DNA of 64,000 nucleotides from the NCBI RefSeq assembly GCF_000698125.1, contig NZ_BAXA01000002.1:186001-250000 (forward strand), read 5' to 3'. The translations under genes were made by a program, and so were the position numbers. The DNA is from Geomicrobium sp. JCM 19038 (GTDB taxonomy: Bacteria > Bacillota > Bacilli > Bacillales > Marinococcaceae). This document shows positions 1 through 9,522 of this stretch, one piece after another (positions within the stretch are counted from its first letter, which is position 1; each line of letters begins with the position of its first letter). The notes under the pieces were generated by a model, which saw nothing but the letters and a program-made list of their open reading frames with translations, did not search any database and was not told the origin of the DNA.

Positions 1-1
1 A

Positions 2-775
2 ATGCTCATGATGGTCGTTGTGTCTGGATGTACAACGACAGAAAACCCGGAAGATATTTTCAATCGTTCTAAGACGGTTCTTGATGAATCGACGGAGAGC
101 GTTCACTTTAAACAATGGCAAAATCTTAATATTAATGGAGAGAGTATGAATGCGAATACTCGAGGAGCACTTCACCTTCAACCACTTGAGGCTTACTTGA
201 TTAGCACTCTTGATCTTGTCGACTTCAATGAACCGTTAGAGTTTAGAATTCAGATCGATGGCGAGGAAGCTTACGTAGAAGAGGAAGATGGCACACGCCA
301 ATTCGCGGATGACATTCAAAGCAGTTTTATTGATATGATAAATCCAATTGATGAAATGAATCGTTATGAACCGTTCCAAGAATCGATGTTAATGAAAGAG
401 ATTGAAGATTTCTATGAAGTGTCCTTTCGTACAGACCAAGAACAACATATTCCATTGGTCATTGATAAGATGGAGCAATGGGGAATGATAGAAGAAGAAC
501 TGAATGAGGATCTTTCTGACGTAGTCGAAATTGAACGAATTGACATGGTCGCATTTATTGATAAAGAAACGTACGAATTATATCAATTTGATACTCGGTA
601 TCGTTTCACAGTGGAGTTACAAGGAGATTTACAACAAATCGATGACCAACAAAGCGTTATCTTCGAACATTGGAATGAAGTAGGAGAAGACCTTGAGTCA
701 TTTGTATATGAAATCATCGCTGAAGAACAACGAGAATCCGAAGAGGATGAAGACGAAGAGACAATTCAGGACTAA
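2..775 (+). CDS. Lipoprotein, DUF6612-like, 5' end cut by window
   Basis: The frame is open from the window edge, and a Cys (VSGC lipobox) lies only about ten residues into the visible protein. That is too few for a lipoprotein signal peptide, so the real start is upstream of the window. The mature part of about 245 residues is acidic, alternates beta-strand-like segments, and ends in a run of Glu and Asp. It resembles the DUF6612 lipoproteins of Bacillaceae, which have an LppX/LolA-like fold and no established function. It would be anchored on the outer face of the membrane. A strong terminator follows directly, so it is the last gene of its transcript. The family call is from overall look, not from a diagnostic motif. 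Confidence 0.6.
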   Translation: MLMMVVVSGCTTTENPEDIFNRSKTVLDESTESVHFKQWQNLNINGESMNANTRGALHLQPLEAYLISTLDLVDFNEPLEFRIQIDGEEAYVEEEDGTRQFADDIQSSFIDMINPIDEMNRYEPFQESMLMKEIEDFYEVSFRTDQEQHIPLVIDKMEQWGMIEEELNEDLSDVVEIERIDMVAFIDKETYELYQFDTRYRFTVELQGDLQQIDDQQSVIFEHWNEVGEDLESFVYEIIAEEQRESEEDEDEETIQD

Positions 776-776
776 A

Positions 777-818
777 GAAACCCGTTACCTTCCTATATAA
801 CAGGTAACGGGTTTCTTT
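777..818 (+). terminator. Intrinsic terminator of the first lipoprotein gene
   Basis: A perfect 13-bp stem (GAAACCCGTTACC, 777-789, with its complement at 803-815) closes a 13-nt loop and is followed by a short T run. It begins one base after the stop codon. Confidence 0.85.
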
Positions 819-1094
819 GCGACTTCTTCCCTATCTATCATTTGACAGATTATTTAAGTTTCATATGCTTGAAATAGTCATATTTAACCATGATGAACTT
901 TCTAATTCTAATGATTTGTCAAAAAAACAGAGACAATATAACCTAAAAAAGACACTTTTTCTAAGAAAAAATGAAAAGAACTAGCAATATTTGCCTTTAT
1001 CCTGTAAAATTAGGGTAACTTGTCGAAATATCAAAAAGTTCAGGACTGCCGATGTGCTTCTTCAAAAAAATTAAGCAAAAATAACCATTTTTGT

Positions 1095-1124
1095 TTGACA
1101 TGCCGAAAAAGCACTCTATATAAT
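1095..1124 (+). promoter_or_regulatory. Sigma-A promoter of the S-layer gene
   Basis: TTGACA (1095-1100) and TATAAT (1119-1124) are both perfect consensus hexamers, separated by 18 bp. Transcription would start near 1131, about 210 nt before the start codon of the S-layer gene. A consensus promoter fits a very highly expressed product. Nothing else gene-like is visible in 819-1094, which is AT-rich. Confidence 0.8.
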
Positions 1125-1136
1125 GAGTGATGGTAG

Positions 1137-1243
1137 TCTTGCAATCTAAGAAATTTTGAAATTTGGCAAGACGAAAGAATCAGATGAGAATGAGATCGTG
1201 AACAACGATGTTGTCATCGTTGTAACATTATTGTAATTCTCAT
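1137..1243 (+). promoter_or_regulatory. Structured 5' leader of the S-layer mRNA
   Basis: The leader can form two hairpins. The first pairs TCTTGCAA (1137-1144) with TTGGCAAGA (1163-1171), with one bulge. The second is compound: ATGAGAAT (1184-1191) pairs with ATTCTCAT (1236-1243), enclosing a perfect 9-bp hairpin with a TTGT loop (1202-1210 with 1215-1223). Long structured leaders that stabilise the message are known for S-layer genes; that role here is inference. Confidence 0.5.
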
Positions 1244-1339
1244 AGATTTCCGAATGTTTATGTTTATAAAGTCCAAAGCTGTGTTATTTATCATATCCTT
1301 CCATCAGCTTTGTACTATACAAAAGGAGGAGTAATAAGA

Positions 1340-4300
1340 ATGGCTTACCAACCAAAGTCTTATCGCAAGTTTATTGCAGGTACTATGACTGCAGCAATGG
1401 CAGCATCAGCATTTGCCGTAACAACACCTCAGCAAGTGGCTGACGCTCAAGAAGGTACTTTCCCTGATGTTTCAACTAGCTCTGATCACTTCTGGAACAT
1501 TGAGCGTGCTGTAGAACGCGAAATCGTAACTGGTTTCGAAGACGGTACATATCGCCCGTTCCAACATATCACTCGTGCTCAAATTGCAACAATGATGGTT
1601 CGTGCAATGGATCTCGAAGTACCCGATACAGTTACGGATGATGTCTTCGACGATGTATCTTCTACTCATTACCATGCGAGAATCATTCAAGCGATCAGTG
1701 ACGCTGGAATTATGAATGGTCGTCACAACGGTACAGTATTCGAGCCGAACATGTCACTTAACCGTGAGCAAATGGCTTCAGTGCTTGTACGTGCGTTTGA
1801 ACTCGAGAACATTCCTGGAAGCGATGTTATCCCTAATGACATCGATACTGCGAATGAATCGCATACAGAGAACATCATTGTTCTTGCACAACACGGCATT
1901 ACTGTTACACCTGACGGTAACTTCCGTCCGAAGGAATTTGTACAACGTGACCAACTCGCTACATTCCTTGAGCGTTCAATCGAGGTTCGCCACACACTTG
2001 ACTCAGGTCTTGTAGAACTTCAACCAATCAACAACACGACAGTAGACGTTGTCTTCGATGACACGCAAGTAGATGCTGACGCTGAAGATTTCGATTTCAC
2101 AGGTCTTGATGTAATCGACGCAACAGTTGTTGCTGGTCCTGAAGGAGACAACAACGTTGTTCGCCTTACAACTGCAGAGCAAACTGAAGGTGAAGAGTAC
2201 CAACTAATTTATGCAGGTGAATATACTTCTCTTAAATTTGAAGGATCTGCTGCTGAAGCAACAACTCCAGTTGAAGTAACTTCTGTAGAAGCGATCACAC
2301 CTTATGGCGTTTATGTAGACTTCGAAGCTCCAGGCGAAGAACTTGTTGACGCAACAGTAAACGTTACAGATCCAAATGGCTATACTCACGAAGTATATGC
2401 TCAAGACATTGCGGCAGATGACACAGAAGCACTCTTCGAATTCGTTGAGGCACCAGTATTCCCTGAAGCGGGTACTTGGATCGTTAACGGTGTGAACTAC
2501 ACAATGGAATTTGGCATCGGTGTAGAACCACTTGACCGTATTGGTGAAACAGTTGAGCTTACGTTCAATGCAACTGTAGAATCTCTTTCTGCAAGCAACA
2601 TCGTTGTACGTGATGCCATCACAAACGAACGTCGTGGTATTGCTTCAGTAGTTCTTGCTGATGATGGAAGAAGCGCGCAAGTAATGTTCTTAGGATCATC
2701 TGACCAAGGTGGCGGTGCATTCTTAGAGCCACTTCGTAAATATAACTTCCAAATGACAATTCCTGGATTCCCTCCTGCGACTTATACGTATGAGCGTCCA
2801 GCTTATCTAGAAAATGTACGTGTAGTTGACTCTAGCGCAAGCAATGAAACAATTACATTCAATGATGGAACAACACTTAATGCTTACGAAGGTACAGATT
2901 ATGAAGCTGTTCTTGGTACAGGCGGTACAGTGGCGTTCAACAGCGACTACGATGTCGTACAATTCTTTGTTGCTGACGAAGATGTATTATACGGTGCTGT
3001 AACTGATGTAGAATTTGTTGGAACTGGTTCTGATCGCAGACCAGTAGAAATCGCTCTAAATGGCGAGTGGTACGATCTTGCTGAGGGATACGATCTTCGT
3101 TACAACGGTGAAGTAGGTACATCATTAGCATCGGAAGGTGGTCCAACTGCTGATTATGCGAAGTTCGTACTTAATAGTCAAGGCGAAGTTGCTTTCTACG
3201 ATGCGTATGATTGGGATCGTTCAATTCTTGTTGAAGAAGTAAACGATGGTATCGTTTCTGGTTTCGGTCAAGAACTTGATTTAAATGACTACACGATTGT
3301 AGAAGATGGTCAAACAATCAGCTATGACTACCTTAGTCGCGGAGACAACCTCTTTTTCAATGACAGTGCTGAGTATGCGGAAGTTTACAATGAAGTAGTT
3401 GTAGGAAACATCGATCGCATCTTCCAAGACAGCGTGATTGTTGACGGTGTAGAGTATGATTTCGATACAGAAACGGCTTATTATATTAATGAAGATGATG
3501 AGGTAAGACCATTAACTGCTACAGTTCTTGAGGATTTCGAAAACAGCGATGAGCCAGTATCACTATACCTTAACCGTGCTGGAGAAATCTCCTTCGTTCT
3601 TGGTGACTTAGGTGACCTTGTACGTAGCGAAGATGGTGCATACCTTACAGCAGATGCGAATGCTTTCGCTCAAGGTGCACGAGGCATATTGGAGTTAAAC
3701 TTCCGTGACGTAAGTGGAGAAGGTCATAGTAAAGATTTAGTACTAAGCGACTTTACTGAAGTTAATGGTGTTGAAGTAGGTGACGATCGTGCTGGTGGCG
3801 AAGTAGATGGCTTTAGATATCTCACTGCTCCTGGTGCAGACGGTGAAGGTCAAATCGTTGCAGTGAATAGCGCAAACCAACCGTTAGGAGATGCAGTCTT
3901 AAATACTGGAAATCTTGATCGTGGCGACGTGGTAGATTTTGTTTACAATTCGGAAGGTGAAATTGTAGGAATTACTGAACTAACTGCATTGAGTTATAAC
4001 GGTGTTGATTCTGATGGTGACCCTACAGATGCAACAGTTGGACAAAACTTCCTACGTGTCAACGATGGTGATAGAAACGTTAGAGCTTTCACGGGAACTC
4101 CAGTATTCCTTCATACAAATGGTTCTTACGAGGCAGTTGTAAATTGGGGAGACATTGAAGACTTTGATACCGTTTCTGCTATTGAAGTATATGAAACAGA
4201 CGGTGTAGCTGACTACCTCGTTATTAACCTTAACGACACGGACATCGAAAGCGCCATCTCTGATTACAACGTAGTTGTTGACAGAGTGACTCTCAATGCT

Positions 4301-5983
4301 GCTGGGGACGAAGTAGCTCGTCTTACTGCCATCGTAAATGGTGAGCGCCAAACATTTGATGTTGATCTAGACGATGAAAATGAAGGCAATGACGATTTCC
4401 TCGTAGCTTTACAAAATGCAGACGATGAAACTGTACGTGGTCTTTTAGCTGAAATCGGAGTTAATGAAGACGGAGTAGTCACAGAGCTTGATGTAATTGA
4501 CGACAATTTCGTTGTATCAGGTACAGTATCTGGGCTTTCTACGACAAATCGTACGCTTGAAATTAACGGAACTTCTTACACTATTGAAGCTAACGGCTAT
4601 CTTGTAAGCAACACTGGTGAAACACTAACTATTAACACGACAAACCTTAACTGGTTAAGCAATCTTGGCGAAGGAAACAGCGTTCGCGCAGTTCTTGCTG
4701 AAGAGAGCAGTCGTTTCATTGATTACATCGTAATTGATGATGCTGGTGAGGTTGATGATGAAGAACCAGAAGTGCCTGCAGAAAACCCTTATGAAAATGG
4801 CAATGAAGCATTAGCAGCCGCAGCTGCAGCATTTGATAACCTTGATGATGAAGGATTTGCAGAAGCATTTGAATTTGCACTTGAATTTACAACTGCAGCA
4901 ACATTTGATGAGAGTAAAGTAGCTGGGTATTTATTCGCTTATGAGCAACTAAATGCTGAAGATCGACCAGCGACAGTTAGAGAGCTAGTTGCATTTACAA
5001 ACGATGTAAATAGTAAAGACATTGAAGTTGAAGTTGATGAAGCAAGTCAATCTTCAGTTGAAGTAACGGCTGATTTCACGAACATTGCAGAAACTGCTAA
5101 TGTTGCATTGACAGTTTTTGACTCTGAAGGTGAAGAAGTTGAAGCAACTACTGCTGATGTAGCTACGTCAACTGAGGATTACGAAGTAATCGTTAATTTC
5201 ACTGAAGATATTGCTGAAGGAGACTACACTGTTGTAGTTTCTGCAGAAGGTATTTCTGATGAAGAAACCTTCGAAGTTGTTGATCCTACAGTTACAACTG
5301 TTGACGATGCAGCTGAATTACTCGCTGCAATTGCAAGTGACCAATTTACCACAATTAATTTAGCTGACGATATTATTACTGACCAGCCTGTAAGAATTAC
5401 AGATGAGACAATTAACGGTAATGGAAACACATTAACAGTTAATAATACAGATTCAGGTTCTGGAAACTCTCAAGGGCTAGGAATCTCTGGTGATGCTACA
5501 GTTAATGACCTTGTAGTTACTACTACTGCAACTGGTGAAGGTGAGAGCTTTAGAGATAACTTGATTGAGACTTCAAGCAGCGCTAATGTTGTATTAAATA
5601 ACGTTACAATTAATAATGGTACTCAAGCTGGCTTAACAGTTCTTAACAACTCAACTGTTACACTTACTGGTACAACGACTTTAAATGGAAACACTTGGGG
5701 CGGTATTGAAGTTCATCCAACTGCTAGACTTGTAGCTACTGAGACTACTTTCGCCGGCACAAACGTTGATGCTGATACTCCATTAGTTTGGATTGACGGT
5801 GCAGAAAATAACGTTAGTGATAGAGTCACTGGAACAGACCTACAACCTCAATTTATTAATAGAACTGGTTCTTCTGCGGAGGATTTTGTTACACGTTCAT
5901 ATCCAACATTCGGTGAAGCTAATACTGAAGAAGGAAGAACTCAAATTTGGTTCGGTGGAACAGCCGATAATCCAGCAGAATAA
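1340..5983 (+). CDS. S-layer protein with three SLH domains
   Basis: This 1547-residue secreted surface protein probably forms the S-layer or a major cell-wall coat. An upstream in-frame start at 1310 exists, but AAAGGAGGA at 1322-1330 places initiation at ATG 1340. A signal peptide (KSYRKFIAG, then an Ala-rich core) probably ends near residue 37. Three SLH repeats follow at about residues 38-90, 100-150 and 160-215 (FPDV, VFDDV and D-rich starts; ITRAQ, LNREQ and VQRDQ cores). They would bind pyruvylated secondary cell-wall polymer. The long middle is Asp/Glu-rich beta-type sequence with very little Lys, typical of haloalkaliphile surface proteins. The last 200 or so residues look like a parallel beta-helix (repeated TV, NN and GG turns). 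It is monocistronic between its own promoter and terminator. Confidence 0.9.
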   Translation: MAYQPKSYRKFIAGTMTAAMAASAFAVTTPQQVADAQEGTFPDVSTSSDHFWNIERAVEREIVTGFEDGTYRPFQHITRAQIATMMVRAMDLEVPDTVTDDVFDDVSSTHYHARIIQAISDAGIMNGRHNGTVFEPNMSLNREQMASVLVRAFELENIPGSDVIPNDIDTANESHTENIIVLAQHGITVTPDGNFRPKEFVQRDQLATFLERSIEVRHTLDSGLVELQPINNTTVDVVFDDTQVDADAEDFDFTGLDVIDATVVAGPEGDNNVVRLTTAEQTEGEEYQLIYAGEYTSLKFEGSAAEATTPVEVTSVEAITPYGVYVDFEAPGEELVDATVNVTDPNGYTHEVYAQDIAADDTEALFEFVEAPVFPEAGTWIVNGVNYTMEFGIGVEPLDRIGETVELTFNATVESLSASNIVVRDAITNERRGIASVVLADDGRSAQVMFLGSSDQGGGAFLEPLRKYNFQMTIPGFPPATYTYERPAYLENVRVVDSSASNETITFNDGTTLNAYEGTDYEAVLGTGGTVAFNSDYDVVQFFVADEDVLYGAVTDVEFVGTGSDRRPVEIALNGEWYDLAEGYDLRYNGEVGTSLASEGGPTADYAKFVLNSQGEVAFYDAYDWDRSILVEEVNDGIVSGFGQELDLNDYTIVEDGQTISYDYLSRGDNLFFNDSAEYAEVYNEVVVGNIDRIFQDSVIVDGVEYDFDTETAYYINEDDEVRPLTATVLEDFENSDEPVSLYLNRAGEISFVLGDLGDLVRSEDGAYLTADANAFAQGARGILELNFRDVSGEGHSKDLVLSDFTEVNGVEVGDDRAGGEVDGFRYLTAPGADGEGQIVAVNSANQPLGDAVLNTGNLDRGDVVDFVYNSEGEIVGITELTALSYNGVDSDGDPTDATVGQNFLRVNDGDRNVRAFTGTPVFLHTNGSYEAVVNWGDIEDFDTVSAIEVYETDGVADYLVINLNDTDIESAISDYNVVVDRVTLNAAGDEVARLTAIVNGERQTFDVDLDDENEGNDDFLVALQNADDETVRGLLAEIGVNEDGVVTELDVIDDNFVVSGTVSGLSTTNRTLEINGTSYTIEANGYLVSNTGETLTINTTNLNWLSNLGEGNSVRAVLAEESSRFIDYIVIDDAGEVDDEEPEVPAENPYENGNEALAAAAAAFDNLDDEGFAEAFEFALEFTTAATFDESKVAGYLFAYEQLNAEDRPATVRELVAFTNDVNSKDIEVEVDEASQSSVEVTADFTNIAETANVALTVFDSEGEEVEATTADVATSTEDYEVIVNFTEDIAEGDYTVVVSAEGISDEETFEVVDPTVTTVDDAAELLAAIASDQFTTINLADDIITDQPVRITDETINGNGNTLTVNNTDSGSGNSQGLGISGDATVNDLVVTTTATGEGESFRDNLIETSSSANVVLNNVTINNGTQAGLTVLNNSTVTLTGTTTLNGNTWGGIEVHPTARLVATETTFAGTNVDADTPLVWIDGAENNVSDRVTGTDLQPQFINRTGSSAEDFVTRSYPTFGEANTEEGRTQIWFGGTADNPAE

Positions 5984-6070
5984 GACATTTTGGTTGCTTT
6001 TGTCTAAAGCAAAGATTGAATTCTTATTGAAATAAAGAACTCTGATAGTCGAAAGTAAAGTAATTTAATT

Positions 6071-6120
6071 GCTCCTCTAAGAGTGAACACTTAAAAGTGG
6101 ATACTCTTGGAGGAGCTTTT
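6071..6120 (+). terminator. Terminator of the S-layer gene
   Basis: A 14-bp stem with one G-U pair (GCTCCTCTAAGAGT at 6071-6084 with 6103-6116) is followed by TTTT. It lies about 90 nt after the stop codon. Confidence 0.85.
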
Positions 6121-6198
6121 ATATTGACAAATTGTAATATTACATATTTCAGATATATATTATTAACTTGATGTTACAAATTATCTGGAGGAAAAGTC

Positions 6199-6706
6199 AT
6201 GAACAAAGCAAAACAAGTCTGTACATTTAAAGATCCATTAGAGGTTCAAGGTAGTCAAAGTCTTACTAGTAAACCTGCAAAAAGAGTTAACATCGTCACC
6301 GTTAAACTCGCCCGAGAAACAAGTGTACTTTATGAAAAAAGAGTTATCAGCTCACCGAAAGAAGCCTACCACCTTTTCTATCAATTCGTACACGATGCGA
6401 TCGTGAACATTTCATTGTTTTATGCCTCGATACAAAGAACCAACCTACTGGCATTAACATCGTCCACCAAGGAACATTAAACACCTCTGTCGTTCATCCT
6501 CGTGAAGTCTTTGATACCTGCCTCACTAACTCCAATCCCATCCTTGTCGCTCATAACCACCCCTCAAACGATCCAACTAAAAGTGAAGAAGATATCGCGG
6601 TAACTAAACTAGCAGAATCAGGAAAATTATCGGAATTGAATTGTTAGATCATTTAATTGTTTGTAATCACTCGTACGTGTCATTAAATGAGAAAGGCTAT
6701 CTTTAA
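6199..6706 (+). pseudogene. RadC-like JAB/MPN protein, two frameshifts
   Basis: The reading frame changes twice. Residues 1-67 are in the first frame; from 6399 the second frame reads DREHFIVLCLDTKN; from 6626 the third frame reads IIGIELLDHLIVC and ends at 6706. Each break is repaired by one extra base (GG near 6398, an A run near 6625). The repaired product of about 168 residues is a complete RadC-family JAB domain with the metal-site motif HNHPSNDPTKSEED. Such short RadC-like proteins usually sit on mobile islands and their biochemical role is unsettled. A good ribosome site (CTGGAGGAAAAG) precedes ATG 6199. The next genes are a small ORF and a dead recombinase, which supports a decayed mobile island, although the two indels could also be sequence errors. 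Confidence 0.8.
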
Positions 6707-6707
6707 A

Positions 6708-7025
6708 ATGCGGATGAGGCAGGTTCAAGAAAAAGTGGTGTGGTATGTCATTAAATACAATTGGTTTGAAGTTTCATCACTTGAAGCGATTACGATGATC
6801 GCTTGGGAAGCAGTTACATTAGAGGAAGATGAAATTAGTGAGGAAATGATGCCAGAATTAATCATTCATCATTTACCTCACCCAACAGCTATAGAAATAG
6901 CCGTCATGATTGATCGGGACGACAGAGAGTACTTGCTACGTCTTGTTGAACATCTAAGTGAAGTAGGATATATCTGTTGGTTAGGTGCTATTGTAGAAGG
7001 AACTATACAAGTAACATTCCTTTAA
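6708..7025 (+). CDS. Hypothetical protein of 105 residues
   Basis: I do not recognise this ORF. It starts two bases after the RadC-like stop codon; ATG 6708 is preferred over the in-frame ATG at 6687, which lies inside the RadC coding region, but the ribosome site is weak (GAAAGG). The product is acidic in the middle (LEEDEISEEMM) and mixes amphipathic helix with strand-like ends. No membrane segment or catalytic motif is visible. Its position between a RadC-like gene and a decayed recombinase suggests that it is cargo or residue of the same mobile island. Confidence 0.4.
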   Translation: MRMRQVQEKVVWYVIKYNWFEVSSLEAITMIAWEAVTLEEDEISEEMMPELIIHHLPHPTAIEIAVMIDRDDREYLLRLVEHLSEVGYICWLGAIVEGTIQVTFL

Positions 7026-7174
7026 AAGTGAGTGGAGAAATCATAATTCTTTAATGACGATACTGACGGAATAGTAAGCCAAAAACCATGACAAAACTAG
7101 CAAGATCCACTCTAGAGAGCTAGTGATTACCATTATTGCGATTGCAACCGGCTTTTTGTGTTGGAGGGAAGTAT

Positions 7175-7598
7175 ATGAGAAGTGACAAAATTGAACAGTT
7201 TGGCTTGTGATTCGTAAGAAGCAGAGGGTACGCACCATCAACAATCAATAAGAAAGTGAACTCGTTGAAGGTCTATCATGATTTTCTATACAGTAGGGGC
7301 AGTTTAACTCAGCGTTTTATAGAGTTAAAGCGAGAACGAGTTCAGGTTGCTTCTGGAAGTGATCGTGTTGTCACTGCTCTTAATGTAGATTAAATTGAAA
7401 GGCTGCAGTTTTTTATTGAAGATTTATCTAAGGTGAGTGTAAGAACTAAGCTCATCATTTACCTGCTTCTCTATACAGGGGTACGGGTAATTGAACTGGT
7501 GACAGTTAGATTTTTCAAGATTTGGATCGAATGACTGATTTGTTAACGGTGAAGGCAAAGGGAATTAGTTATTATAAGCAGATCTATTGTAATCATAT
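7175..7598 (+). pseudogene. Tyrosine recombinase remnant
   Basis: Translation from ATG 7175 (GGAGGGAAG ribosome site) reads as a phage-integrase-type protein. It has a SAM-like N-terminal region (RGYAPSTINKKVNSLKVYHDF) and the start of the catalytic domain (LLLYTGVRVIELVTVR, which contains the first catalytic Arg). The frame is interrupted by in-frame TGA at 7208 and TAA at 7391, the latter most simply a GAA-to-TAA change in an otherwise conserved DEIE stretch. A frameshift near 7516 is followed by DLDRMTDLLTVKAKG. The C-terminal half with the HxxR and Tyr motifs is absent. Unlike most broken genes in the window it carries nonsense substitutions, so it is truly dead. Confidence 0.8.
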
Positions 7599-7631
7599 TA
7601 TATTAATGTTTATTTTAAACAATAATTTTGA

Positions 7632-7660
7632 TTGAAATGAACAAAAACATTCTTTATAAT
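7632..7660 (+). promoter_or_regulatory. Probable sigma-A promoter of the deoR-pdxA2-tct region
   Basis: TTGAAA (7632-7637), a 17-bp spacer and a perfect TATAAT (7655-7660) lie about 45 bp before the DeoR start. The surrounding GAACA/GTTCA and AAACA-type repeats could be operator half-sites for the DeoR protein; that is inference. Confidence 0.6.
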
Positions 7661-7705
7661 TAAAGAAAGTTCAAAATAAACAAAATTACTAGAGTTGGGG
7701 TGGCT

Positions 7706-8410
7706 ATGTCTTTTAATCAGCGTCAGCGTGAGATCTTAGATTTACTATCAGAAAGAGGAGAGCTCAGCATCCATCACTTGGAAGAGATCTTCCAAGTTTC
7801 AAGTATGACAATTCGTCGTGACCTTGGTTTTTTAGCAGAACAGCATAAGATTATTCGGACTCATGGAGGTGCAATGCGTTATCCAGCTCTTATTCATGAG
7901 ACAGAGTATTCTAGTAAATCGATGAGTCAAGTAATTCAGAAGCAAAAAATAGCGGATGAAGCGTTAAAGAAAATTAAAAGCCAGATGACGATTCTTTTAG
8001 ACTCTGGTACAACAACTTTACAGTTAGCAAAACGTATTAAAGAACGTGATGATTTAACGATCATTACGAACGATGTCTCCATTATGTATGAGTTAATTGA
8101 TTGTCCATCGACCGTGATTAGTACTGGTGGTACCATTCAGAAAGATGTCGGTTCCTTGTTAGGTCCTCATGCCGCACAATTATTGAAGAACGTTAACGTA
8201 GATCTTTGTTTTACAGGAATACACGCGATCCACACGGAGGCAGGCTTAACTGTTCCAACGTTAGAAAAAGCTCAAATAAAGCGAATGATGATTGAAGCTG
8301 CAACGGAAGCTTGGGTACTTTGCGATTCAACGAAACTCATGAAAACATCACTTGCTAAAGTATGCAACATTGATGAGATTGCTGGAATTATTACGGACGA
8401 GGAGGGTTGA
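7706..8410 (+). CDS. DeoR-family transcriptional regulator
   Basis: This 234-residue cytoplasmic repressor has the two DeoR parts: an N-terminal winged helix-turn-helix (RQREILDLLSERG, then SSMTIRRDLGFLAEQ, about residues 3-58) and a C-terminal DeoR sensor domain (LLDSGTTTLQLAKRI, GPHAAQLL, AQIKRMMIEAA). DeoR sensors usually bind phosphorylated sugars or sugar acids. ATG 7706 is chosen over GTG 7700, since the GGGG ahead is too close to the latter. The gene heads a co-directional run with pdxA2 and tctCBA, so it most likely represses that catabolic and uptake cluster in response to a phosphorylated intermediate. Substrate identity is not readable from the sequence. Confidence 0.88.
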   Translation: MSFNQRQREILDLLSERGELSIHHLEEIFQVSSMTIRRDLGFLAEQHKIIRTHGGAMRYPALIHETEYSSKSMSQVIQKQKIADEALKKIKSQMTILLDSGTTTLQLAKRIKERDDLTIITNDVSIMYELIDCPSTVISTGGTIQKDVGSLLGPHAAQLLKNVNVDLCFTGIHAIHTEAGLTVPTLEKAQIKRMMIEAATEAWVLCDSTKLMKTSLAKVCNIDEIAGIITDEEG

Positions 8411-8508
8411 ATGAAACGATCGTCGATTTTAAAGAACGTACTCAGATAATTTGTTCAAAATAATCATTTATTTATGAATTGATAAAGAGAGAATTGGAGT
8501 GGTTTCTT

Positions 8509-9522
8509 TTGGATAAAAGGCCTTTTGTAGCCGTTACGATAGGTGATATTGCAGGCATTGGTCCAGAAATTGTAGTAAAAGCTTTAAGGATGAATGATGT
8601 CTACACAATCTGTAAACCGATCGTAATTGGTGAGCGTTTCGTAGTAGAGGAGATTATTGATCGACTAGGTGTTGAGGTAAAAGTAAATGAAGTTACTATG
8701 CCTTCTCAAGGATCGTATGTACCTAACACCATTAATATCATGAGCTCGAATACGTTAGAGAAACACACGATCGATTACGGTGAGATACGTGGTGAGTATG
8801 GAAAAGCTGCTTATCAATTTATTTTGAAAGCGGTTACTATGGCTCATGAAGGGCTAATTGATGCCATTGCAACTGCACCGATTAATAAGGAGTCATTAAA
8901 AGCAGGTGATATTAAGGACATCGGACATACGGAGATGTTTGCTCGGTTATCAAACGTAGATGATCCTCTTACGATGTTTGAAGTGGAGACGATGAGAATT
9001 TTCTTCTTAACTCGACATGTTTCAATGAAAGAAATGATTGAGTTAATTACAGAAGAGCGCGTATTCAATTACATTAAAAGGTCACAAGTTGCACTCCAAA
9101 GGCTTGGGGTGCAGAATCCAACGATTGCTGTAGCAGCACTAAATCCTCATGCCGGCGAAAACGGGCTGTTCGGGGATGAAGAGAGGAAACAAATAAAGCC
9201 TGCGATTGAACGTGCGAAACATCTTGGGATGAAAGTCGATGGACCAATCCCTGCAGACTCAGTTTTTCATAAAGCATTGAATCAACAATACGACGCAGTA
9301 TTATCGCTATACCATGATCAAGGTCATATTGCAGCTAAAGTAGCAAACTTTGAAAAGACCGTTTCAATCACTCATGACTTACCGTACCTGAGAACATCGG
9401 TTGATCACGGAACGGCTTTTGATATAGCTGGAAGAGGAATTGCTAGTGAAACGAGTATGACTGAATGTATTAAAGCAGCAGCAAACTATGCAACCATGAA
9501 AAAAATAAAGGAGGTTCAATAA
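8509..9522 (+). CDS. pdxA2: PdxA2-type 4-phosphoerythronate/threonate dehydrogenase
   Basis: This is a member of the PdxA family (NAD-dependent dehydrogenase and decarboxylase). The metal-binding His motifs are present: DIGHTEMFA, LNPHAGENGLFGDEE and HDQGHIAAK. TTG 8509 is the likely start because GGAG lies 9 nt upstream; an earlier TTG at 8479 has no ribosome site. In DeoR-linked catabolic settings PdxA2 acts on D-threonate or D-erythronate 4-phosphate, yielding dihydroxyacetone phosphate, rather than in vitamin B6 synthesis. Its usual partner, a DUF1537 four-carbon acid sugar kinase, is not in this operon. The stop overlaps the tctC start by one base. The dehydrogenase family is certain; the substrate is inferred from context. 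Confidence 0.85.
   Translation: MDKRPFVAVTIGDIAGIGPEIVVKALRMNDVYTICKPIVIGERFVVEEIIDRLGVEVKVNEVTMPSQGSYVPNTINIMSSNTLEKHTIDYGEIRGEYGKAAYQFILKAVTMAHEGLIDAIATAPINKESLKAGDIKDIGHTEMFARLSNVDDPLTMFEVETMRIFFLTRHVSMKEMIELITEERVFNYIKRSQVALQRLGVQNPTIAVAALNPHAGENGLFGDEERKQIKPAIERAKHLGMKVDGPIPADSVFHKALNQQYDAVLSLYHDQGHIAAKVANFEKTVSITHDLPYLRTSVDHGTAFDIAGRGIASETSMTECIKAAANYATMKKIKEVQ

Noticed and set aside
1472-5430. Several minus-strand ORFs inside the S-layer gene
   Set aside because: They are antisense shadows of a long, clearly coding frame and lack ribosome sites.
7041-7244. Minus-strand ORF of 67 codons
   Set aside because: It overlaps the recombinase remnant, which has clear family similarity on the plus strand.
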